This document shows, piece after piece, positions 55,845 through 64,000 of a DNA stretch of 64,000 bases. The number at the start of each line of letters is the position of its first letter. Position 1 is the first letter of the stretch. Source of the stretch: Macrostomum hystrix (lineage: Eukaryota > Platyhelminthes > Macrostomidae); NCBI GenBank assembly GCA_950097015.1, contig CATNEN010000005.1, forward strand, positions 2,657,501 to 2,721,500, read 5' to 3'. The notes beneath the pieces are model-generated. The model had not been told where the DNA came from and did not search any database. It was given only the letters and a program-made list of their open reading frames with translations. Position numbers and translations under genes: made by a program.

Positions 55845-58800
55845 TCATGGGACGCCATGAGTAGCAGAGGCGGTGGAACTTGTAGAGTCGGTTGAATCAC
55901 CGGCTGCTGCGGCTGCTACATGATCCTGGTGCTCTCGACTCAACTGAACAATATCCATTGGACAAGTGGCGTCACTAAATCTAATTAACAATCTGCGACA
56001 GAATTCAGCATTGAGTGTGGCATTATCGGCTTGAATATCTGGCCAGGTTAAATTCCATTTAGTATTAGCGTAGTCGACACTCTTCAGGTAAAGTCCGTGC
56101 GGCGGCGCGGCTGAGTAGGGTCTGACTCCGGTATAGTCCACTGGGTTGGCGAGCATGTCGCCGAGTTGGTCTAGGCTCACCTGCAGTTCAATGCAAATTT
56201 GGGAATAGAAATCGGACGAATGTAAAAAATCAAATTTAATTTACATAAAAAATAGTCCGTAAGTCAGCTCTAACTCAAAAAACCTTTAAAATCCCATAAG
56301 ATACGCGAATCCAATATTGACTCATGAAATCCTGCAATTCCTACTCACTCTAAGATTACCATAGTGTCATTCCACTTTAAGAACTATGATAAACCATTTG
56401 AATTCCAAGAATCCCATTTCAATCTTAGAATACCGAAATCTAATTTCGCTCCAATAATCCCATGATCTCATTTTACTCTTAAAATCACAAATTTATTTTC
56501 TACAGTTAATATCCCAAAAATCACATTCCACTCTTAGAACTTCAAAATCCTATTTCACTCCTAGAATCACGAAATCTAATTTCACTCCAACAATACCACA
56601 ATCCCATCTCATTCTAAAATTCATAAAATCCCATTTCATTCTAACAATCCCACAATCTCATTTCAGTCTTAGAATCCCACAATACCATTTCAGTCTTAGA
56701 ATCCCACAATACCATTTCAGTCTTAGAATCCCACAATACCATTTCAGTCTTAGAATCCCACAATACCATTTCAGTCTTACTATCCCACAATACCATTTCA
56801 CTCTTACTATCCCACAATACCATTTCACTCTTACTATCCCACAATACCATTTCACTCTTACTATCCCACAATACCATTTCACTCTTAGTATTCCACAATA
56901 CCATTTCACTCTTAGTATCCCACAATACCATTTCACTCTTACTATCCCACAATACTATTTCACTCGTAGTATTCCACAATACCATTTCACTCTTAGAATC
57001 CCACAATTCCATTTCACTCTTAGAATCCCACAATACCATTTCACTCTTAGAATCCCAAAATCCCGTTGCACTCTTAAAATCACAATTTTCTTTTCTACAC
57101 TTAGAATCCCAAAATCACATCTCACTCTAAGAATCCCGAAATATAATTTCACTCCAACAATCCCAGAATCCCATCTCACTCGAACATTCCTAAAATCTAA
57201 TCAAATTCTAAAATTCATAAAATCCAATCTCACTCTAAACAATTTCGCAAAAAAATCCACTCTAACAATCCCACAATCCCATTCCACTCTTAGAATCCCA
57301 AAATCCCATTTCAGTCTTAGAATCTCAAAATCCCATTTCAGTCTTAGAATCTCAAAATCCCATTTCAGTCTTAGAATCTCAAAATCCCATTTCAGTCTTA
57401 GAATCTCAAAATCCCATTTCAGTCTTAGAATCCCAAAATCCCCTTTTTTTACTCTAACAATACCAAAATTCAATTTCACTCTCTAAGAATCGAAGAAAAT
57501 CCTATTTCTGACTGACTCACCTCGCCCCTAGCAGCGGCAACCATAGCTCCAGTTAGCAGCCGGACCTGCTTGTACAAAAAACTCCTGGCTATAAAGTGCA
57601 AGTCGATGCAGCCCAGGACACAGTCGCTGGTGAATGAGTTGTACGAGTGCAGGCTGTCAATGCCGATTGAATCTTCAACGCGAATTTCGAGACGACGATA
57701 AGGTGTGTAGCTGCCCGACAGGCCCTAGACACGAGATAAAGTCACATATTTGACACCTCAACAAGTCAAACAGTCATCAATTGGCAAACATCACGGAATG
57801 GTCATAGATTGGTAAACATCACGGAGTGGTCATAGATTGGCAAACATCACGGAATGGTCATAGATTGGTAAACATCACGGAATGGTCATAGATTGGCAAA
57901 CATCACGGAATGGTCATAGATTGGCAAACATCACGGAATGGTCATAGATTGGCAAACATCACGGAGTGGTCATAGATTGGCAAACATCACGGAATGGTCA
58001 TAGATTGGCAAACATCACGGAATGGTCATAGATTGGCAAACATCACGGAATGGTCATAGATTGGCAAACATCACGGAATGGTCATAGATTGGCAAACATC
58101 ACGGAGTGGTCATCAATTGGTAAACATCACGGAGTGGTCATAGATTGGCAAACATCACGGAGTGGTCATAGATTGGCAATCATCACGGAGTGGTCATAGA
58201 TTGGCATTTGGCAATCATCACGGAGTGGTCATAGATTGGCAAACATCACGGAGTGGTCATAGATTGGCAAACATCACGGAGTGGTCATAGATTGGCAATC
58301 ATCACGGAGTGGTCATAGATTGGCAATCATCACGGAGTGGTCATAGATTGGCAATCATCACGGAGTGGTCATAGATTGGCAATCATCACGGAATGGTCAT
58401 AGATTGGCAAACATCACGGAATGGTCATAGATTGGCAAACATCACGGAGTGGTCATAGATTGGCAAACATCACGGAGTGGTCATAGATTGGCAATCATCA
58501 CGGAATGGTCATAGATTGGCAAACATCACGGAGTGGTCATAGATTGGCAATCATCACGGAATGGTCATAGATTGGTAATCATCACGGAATGGTCATAGAT
58601 TGGTAAACATCACGGAATGGTCATAGATTGGTAAACATCACGGAATGGTCATAGATTGGTAATCATCACGGAATGGTCATAGATTGGTAAACATCCCTGA
58701 ATGGTCATAGATTGGTAAACATCCCTGAATGGTCATAGATTGGTAAACATCACGGAATGGTCATAGATTGGTAATCATCACGGAATGGTCATAGATTGGT

Positions 58801-59799
58801 AAACATCCCTGAATGGTCATAGATTGGTAAACATCCCTGAATAGTCATGTATGCACTTTCACCATCACCCCTAATTCCCGGGGCAAGTGTCTACCACGTA
58901 GTTTTATATGGCACCTCTCTCAACGTGATTGAAATTCACGATAAATATAAATGAGAACAGTCATAAGAAATCAGACGACTATTTATATTTGCTAAGCAGA
59001 CCTAAATAGACAATATTCTCACCTGCAAATTAGTGAAAGCCGAATAATCGTGTTCACCGCTCAACAATTTGGCCGACTGTTTCAACAACTCCACAGATAG
59101 CGGAGGATCAACTAGCCATCTAGTGGCGCCAAACCAAACTGCCTCCGGGTGCATCAGTACTAGAGTTGGTTCCTTCAATAAGCACAATCTATATACATAT
59201 TCTCGTCTAGATACGCCAGTAATTAACGAGAATTGATTGCTATCCAATGGAACTGGACGGATTAGATGAATTCTGATAGTTTCATTGGATTGCTTCAGAG
59301 AAGCGTTGAGCATTAGTCTAAGGAGAGTTGGAGAATAGTCAATGGGACCGGAATGTCGAACGCAGAATGTGTTCATCAGAGCGTGAACATCTTTGTCGGT
59401 TCTACTGCTAATCTGCAGCTTACTTAGCCAACGAGACGGCCCCATAATGCGGACTAGATGATGATGCAATGCCTTGGAAACAGACCGAACCTGTAAAATG
59501 AATTGTTGGAAGAGAAAATATTGTGTACAACTTTTTGGAGTAGAGAAATAACCTCGGTACGTTATTGTGTCATATTAGGTCAATCAAAAGTATGTAAAAC
59601 GTGATCATACCTGCCAATCTGCTGAATGATTAGCTGCCCCATTGTAAGGGCAACCATTGTAGGATACATAGAACAATAGTTGACTTCGACCAGCATTATT
59701 ATCAATGGTAGTTCTGCTATAGAATGCTATATGGAACTGATGAGTCCTAGACCAAATTGGATTAGCTTTAGTTAAACAGCTGCTCAGTCTAGAAAACAT
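55845..59799 (-). CDS. PUSL1: tRNA pseudouridine synthase-like 1 (TruA family)
   Basis: Four minus-strand exons, all phase 0: 59799-59611, 59490-59023, 57724-57521, 56180-55845, giving 398 residues (human PUSL1 about 303; the excess is C-terminal Ser/Thr/Ala-rich sequence). Family enzymes isomerise uridine in RNA; human PUSL1 is mitochondrial. The first 30 residues are basic, Ser-rich and free of acids, as in a mitochondrial presequence. Motifs: LLFYVSYNGCPYNG (exon 1), ISSRTDKDVHAL with catalytic Asp95 (exon 2), REYVYRLCLL with the conserved Tyr, and LLSGEHDYSAF. SFLYKQVRLLTGAMV is in exon 3 and PPHGLYLKSVDY in exon 4. The residue after TD-K is Asp rather than the usual Gly. A CTTCTTTCAG acceptor lies 12 nt before the ATG. 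Introns 2 and 3 are filled with arrays. Confidence 0.92.
56390..57490 (-). repeat. ~27-bp minisatellite in PUSL1 intron 3
   Basis: Plus strand shows ACAATACCATTTCAGTCTTA plus GAATCCC, with CACTC, CTATC and AAAATCCC variants in blocks. Degenerate relatives extend left to about 56280. Related, inverted, to 54885-55505. Confidence 0.92.
57770..58855 (-). repeat. 28-bp minisatellite in PUSL1 intron 2
   Basis: About 38 units of CATAGATTGGCAAACATCAC plus GGAATGGT, varying at GGAAT/GGAGT, AAACATC/AATCATC and ATCCCTGAAT. One unit has a TTGGCA duplication at about 58203. Confidence 0.95.
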
Positions 59800-59811
59800 T
59801 GCTTAAGTGGC

Positions 59812-61495
59812 CTGAAAGAAGATTTCGATATTGATAGGCCTAAAATATAATACATGTAGATATTATAATTTACATTAGGCTATTAGCCTTAGAAAAACAT
59901 TCTAAAATAAATTTCAGAAGTAATTTTATTACAATTCACTAATAAACTTAGTACTAGAACTTAGTAGTGTTTTAACCTGATATGCTAGCCTTCATCTAGC
60001 TAGACATAGACTTTTATCAAATAAACAAGTCAATAACATCACTTATAGACAGCTAACATGTCCCTAATTAAGGAGTTATGGCTTGCTTATAGACACTGTT
60101 AAATTTGTATGTAGGCCAAAAGAAACAAAACCAGAAAGACTGGGATTTAAGATAGTTAGAACAGCACAGAAGAAAGGTTTGCTAGACAGCAAGGCAGTAG
60201 TTGCATATATTACCAGTGGCAGTATATGCAACCTTTCAGTACATCATAAAAAAATAATAGAAAGTTATAGTCCTCAAAATTAGTTATCCTATAAAAAGTC
60301 ACAATAGACATGGCGGTTATTTCTATATATAATATTATTGCTTTAGGGTCAGCTATGCCCCTAGGCCTAGGTGCATAAAATATTAGGCCCAAATGTTTCA
60401 AAGTTTTTTTATATTTTAATATCACTTTAGCTAGGCCAACTGTTTCCCTTGAATAATAAGAGGCCTATAGGCCCTATTGTATTGATATAGGCCTAATCCT
60501 ACATTAAAAGAATCATTGCTATAATGCTATTGACCACCTTAGGCCTAGCTAGCTATCATATATCCCTTGGCCTTAAAATATGGTCAGCTAAGCTCAGTAA
60601 CATTTCTTGCTAAATCTTGCCAACTAGGGCCTAGGCCTAGTTGTACAATGTCTTATGTTATACAATGTAAAAACAAAGTCTTATACTTCATGCATTTTTG
60701 GGAACCATGAAATGCATTAAAAAGGTACCAAAAAGCATATGCACCAAAATACCCAGCAACCCTGCATAGTTTATATACACAGGATACAGTCATTTGTAAA
60801 TTAGCATTGGCCAAATAATTACAAGCTTTATATTTTATGTGCTATTTAGGCAATGGCCTAAACACTTAATAAAAATTAAAGTGTTTTTGGTTTATAAGTT
60901 AAGAGTTAAGAGTTGAGTAGCTAGAAAACATTTTCCATTTTTATATATTATTGTTAAAAAAATTCTGTCGCTGGAATAACCAAACTGACAGGCGACAACT
61001 AGATTTTCTTATTTATAGGGCCTAGCCTACAATAGTCTGCATTCGGCAATTGGTATGACTATGCGATGGGTTGGGCTATGCTAGGCCTATATGGCAATAG
61101 GAAAAACAAGTAGAAAAAAAGTCTTGTTTTTTAGTTCAAATTGTTAAAAAACAAAGTCCTATATAGATTCAGATCACATGTTCTTGTCTTACAAACATGT
61201 GATTTATTTAACTATTCAACGGACCAGATTAAAATCACCACAAACAAATTAAATGTTAAATGCGTGGCTGTGGATGGATTCAAATTCAAAATGCGTTCTT
61301 AGAAAACTGTTACTTGAAGGACCGCAAAATGGGAGAAAGGTAAACAAATATGTGCGTTAATGTCGAACGGTATCAGATACTCACTTTTATGGCCAAAAAT
61401 ATCGCAACATACGGCCCCACAAAAATTGCATTCTATAAAATGTTTTGAAGTAAATTTATTTTCATCACTACTGCACTACTGCAGTAAGTAGCTTT
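59812..61495. other. AT-rich region upstream of PUSL1, no gene seen
   Basis: Contains the probable PUSL1 promoter or outron and dense TAGGCCTA-type words at 60340-60660 and 61010-61090. The 66-codon ORF at 60083-60283 starts without context and resembles nothing known to me. Confidence 0.5.
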
Positions 61496-61734
61496 AAGTA
61501 GCTTGTTAATCGAATTAGGCTCTGAGGGAAAGCAACAACCCTTTTGAACTTAACTGGATAGGCGGCCATTCCGCAGCATTTGCGTATGTGTGCGTGATCA
61601 GGTACCTCTGGCTACGGCTCTGAGGGAAATGAGGCACCCTTTGACCTTAGTAGGGTACGCAGCCAGACTGCGAGTTCTTTTATTTTCTTTTGCTCTTCTT
61701 TTATAAATTAATTTAAGTCACCGCCGCTCACCTT

Positions 61735-62330
61735 CCTCGATGCTTGCCGCCTAAGTTTACCAACCAACTTGGTCTAACTCGGTGGATCCCCACCCCAGAA
61801 AAGCAGATCGCGCGCTGCCGAATCCGGACCGCGAAACCGCAGACCTGCCAGGGCCACACGAAGATCTGGGCTGATCCAGCGTGCCCTGGAGCAAGCCATG
61901 GAGCTCAGGGCGCGCCTCGAGCGGTTCCGCGCCTCAAACGCTCCACCAAAACAGCCAGTTGGACAGGAACGACAAGGAGAGGCGCTGACCAAAGTTTAAG
62001 GCTAGCACTCACCAAGGCAGATCGCGTCATCCACACCGACGAGTTGAGCCTGACTGAGCCTGGGCAGTATCGGTACCACAGCGCAAGGGGGCGGCGAGAG
62101 GGAGAACTCATGCTGGCATGGGCACATGCCTCAGCCACCCTGACCGCTGAGGACGCTGAAACTCCCATGGAGATCGATATGAGATGGCCTAGCTTACATC
62201 TCCGAGAAGGAGGACGCGTTCTACTCCGAGATTCCCCATTGATCAGCAGTTCATCAGTTGCTGCCTGCAGATCAATCTGTAACATGGCGTCGCAGCTTAG
62301 TCATACCTGATGCGTCAAGCCAAGCTTGAC
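61735..62330 (+). pseudogene. possible LINE ORF1-like remnant
   Basis: A GC-rich island in AT-rich surroundings with a 188-codon ORF and a second frame rich in Arg/Glu helical sequence (QRALEQAMELRARLERFRAS), both ending in scattered stops. Position upstream of the RNase H remnant suggests one decayed element. No domain is recognised. Confidence 0.3.
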
Positions 62331-62419
62331 ATGCTGGGTGTCATCATTGTCCAGAAAACCCTGGGCAAATATTAATTCAATGCTTCCATATGTGCAATAG
62401 AGAACAGAATGCCAGGGGC

Positions 62420-62930
62420 ACTAGAAGAGAACTATCGTCATCCATGCACTCTGCAGTAGCCAAGCGGCCTTCCAAGCCATTTGCGACACCACCACGTGCC
62501 CCCGGACAGTCACTGACTGTGTCCGGCTACTCAACCTCCTGGCTCGTAGCTATACGGTCTAGTTGCGCTGGATCCCAGCACAAGCAGGCTTCCCATGGAA
62601 TGAGCTAGCAGACACCCTCGCCAAGCTGGGCGGCTCTGGCTTCCCTCCTGGTCCCCTGGTCCCGATCCCCACCACGCCAAATTGATGACTCGGCTGAGTC
62701 CCTCCACAGGAACAGATGGGCGGGCACACTGAATGGTCGGCAATCCCGTTCCACAGTTCTGCGCACATCTCGCAGGCTTAGAAACATCTTTCTGAATAAA
62801 AACCGGAAGGATATCCGCGCCCTCGCCAGGCACTGCCTCCTCCGGCTCGACCTTGAGAGCAAACTCTGCCTCTTTTGCTATTGCGACAACGAAAATGCTA
62901 AATATGCTTTGTCTGCCACTGCCCTTTCTT
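62420..62930 (+). pseudogene. degenerate non-LTR retrotransposon RNase H / C-terminal region
   Basis: One frame reads SSQAAFQAICDTTTCP, then LLNLLARSYTV, stop, LRWIPAQAGFPWNELADTLA, a typical RNase H ending in which the usual GH is AQ and the catalytic D before SQAA is lost. After frameshifts, RNIFLNKNRKDIRALARHCL and a Cys pair follow, as at LINE ORF2 C-termini. In-frame stops and shifts make it non-functional. Confidence 0.65.
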
Positions 62931-62965
62931 AATCAGAGACCATCAACGCCACCTCAGTAGTATGC

Positions 62966-63290
62966 AAGAGGGGGCTTCTAGGACAAAAATAATCGCAGCC
63001 TCCATTATCCACAAACCATTACTTTTATTATTCCCGAAGAGATCAGGAAAAAAAGGGTCCCCGCCCCTCTAAAAACTCCGTCTCCGTATTCTAAATTCTC
63101 TACTTTTAATATCCCACATCAGTTTGTAAGTTGAATATCTAGGACAAAAATTATCGCAGCCTCCTTAATGCACAAACCATTACCTTTCCTGAAGGAACAA
63201 GGTTCCCCCGCCAAAAAAAAATACTTTCCAGTTTGTGAGTTGCACATCTTGGACAAAAAAAATTATCGCAGCCACTCCCTAAGAGATCAT
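62966..63290. repeat. three decaying direct repeats
   Basis: The block CTAGGACAAAAATTATCGCA plus GCCTCC...CACAAACCATTAC occurs at about 62970 and 63140, and shortened at about 63250. Each of the last two is preceded by CAGTTTGTAAGTTG or a close form. Confidence 0.8.
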
Positions 63291-63371
63291 GCACAAAATA
63301 GCGAAGCTGCAAAAAGCGTGCCAAGACAATCAAATTAGCACTAAAATCCCAATCAAGACCCCAAACCTTGG

Positions 63372-63659
63372 GTGCTCATCCTCCGAAAAAAAATTAAATT
63401 CTTATTAAAAATGCTCCCAATCGTCTCTCCAGGATCTTATTACAAAAGTCATGAGCCTAATTACAAGAGTAAGTACCAATGCAAAAAAGAATGCAGCGAG
63501 TACATGAAGAAATATTGTCCCAACGTCGATATCAATGTCCCTAATATTAATCTATCAGTCAAGAGTCACTGGTTTCATAAGTATGGAGCAATTATAAAGG
63601 ACTACGACAGCTACTATAACTTTGCAGAAATCATTAAGCAGCTTACATTCTCTCAATGA
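63372..63659 (+). CDS. unidentified ORF, convergent pair member
   Basis: A 95-codon intronless ORF. From the internal Met (about codon 14) it reads PIVSPGSYYKSHEPNYKSKY, then a Cys/Lys/Tyr-rich segment (CKKECSEYMKKYCPNVD) and ends EIIKQLTFSQ. It overlaps the end of the opposing ORF by 17 bp. No family is recognised; it may be a short protein of a mobile or virus-like element, judging by its compact arrangement only. Confidence 0.3.
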   Translation: MLILRKKIKFLLKMLPIVSPGSYYKSHEPNYKSKYQCKKECSEYMKKYCPNVDINVPNINLSVKSHWFHKYGAIIKDYDSYYNFAEIIKQLTFSQ

Positions 63660-64000
63660 TCAACGTCAATACAAACTCTTCACCGTTGAAATCAACGCCA
63701 ACACCATCTTCCGTCTCAAACTGCAGCACAATCTCGTGAATCTCCTTATTACTTAGCACAACTCTTTTCACTGGATTTGGTTTCTCTACCAGCATCTGTC
63801 CTCCAGCAACAGAGTTTGAGATGTTGTACAAAATATTCGTTCGCTTTCCCTTAAACACCCAATCAAGACTGAGATTACTTCTGATTAGAATATTCAAACC
63901 CTTTACAATGTCTGCGATATTAGGTGCTAAGAACAGACCGCTTTTATACACTTTCTTCTCGAATCCCAATTCCCTATACCATGTGTCATCTTTAAATTCA
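63643..64000 (-). CDS. unidentified protein C-terminus, runs off the window
   Basis: A minus-strand frame open from the window edge to the stop at 63643 (about 118 codons), intronless. It reads WYRELGFEKKVYKSGLFLAP, a middle with NILIRSNLSLDW and GKRTNILYNI, and a C-terminus with HEIVLQFETEDGVGVDFNGE then FVLTLII. An ending of the form D-x-x-G-x-x-(I/V)-D-F-N-G-E-x-F is, from memory, seen in proteins of Polinton/Maverick-type and related virus-like elements of invertebrates. I offer that as a weak inference. Confidence 0.4.
   Translation of the reverse strand, partial: EFKDDTWYRELGFEKKVYKSGLFLAPNIADIVKGLNILIRSNLSLDWVFKGKRTNILYNISNSVAGGQMLVEKPNPVKRVVLSNKEIHEIVLQFETEDGVGVDFNGEEFVLTLIIERM

Noticed and set aside
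60083-60283. 66-codon plus ORF
   Set aside because: Short, in AT-rich sequence, with no family resemblance or splice context.

Overview
The window is nuclear DNA from a multicellular animal. Five intron-containing genes resemble metazoan single-copy genes (FBXW5, LAS1L, tyrosine aminotransferase, PUSL1, and an EBAG9/RCAS1-like fragment). Introns are GT-AG and exon phases join cleanly. There is a tRNA-Lys(CTT) gene, tRNA-derived SINEs, a BEL/Pao LTR retrotransposon, a hAT-type element and a degenerate LINE. An invertebrate is likely (BEL/Pao element, short genes, TAGGCCTA-rich AT background), but I cannot name the taxon.

Layout. 1-6.67 kb: a 20-bp satellite with four copies of one 590-bp SINE-like insert, making a higher-order array. 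7.0-9.1 kb: a 16/32-bp array with a 512-bp higher-order period. 10.03-11.88 kb: a hAT-like element whose interior is a 32-bp minisatellite. 13.0-15.1 kb: a small type I membrane protein gene (minus) whose last exon sits between two blocks of one minisatellite. 18.0-23.9 kb: FBXW5 (plus, 7 exons). 25.83 kb: tRNA-Lys. 28.4-35.6 kb: a SINE, with an intact BEL/Pao element inserted in the SINE's target-site duplication. 35.9-39.5 kb: LAS1L (plus, 3 exons). 39.9-40.7 kb: 30-bp array. 42.95-50.54 kb: tyrosine aminotransferase (minus, 4 exons) with large arrays in introns 1 and 3. 50.9-53.8 kb: two more arrays around a CpG-rich promoter-like patch. 54.35-54.82 kb: EBAG9-like exon (minus). 55.85-59.8 kb: PUSL1 (minus, 4 exons). 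61.5-62.9 kb: LINE remnant. 63.4-64 kb: two convergent unidentified ORFs running to the window edge.

The genes have housekeeping or metabolic roles and form no obvious pathway: ubiquitin ligase substrate receptor, pre-rRNA processing nuclease, tyrosine catabolism, tRNA-type pseudouridine synthase, Golgi-associated protein. What unites the window is structural. Most introns longer than about 600 bp, and most intergenic gaps, carry their own minisatellite with unit lengths of roughly 11-41 bp, while no coding exon is invaded. Several genes also show a consensus 3' splice site only 6-46 nt upstream of the start codon, which fits either 5'UTR introns or spliced-leader trans-splicing. Long ORFs inside the arrays are by-products of stop-free repeat units and are not annotated as genes.
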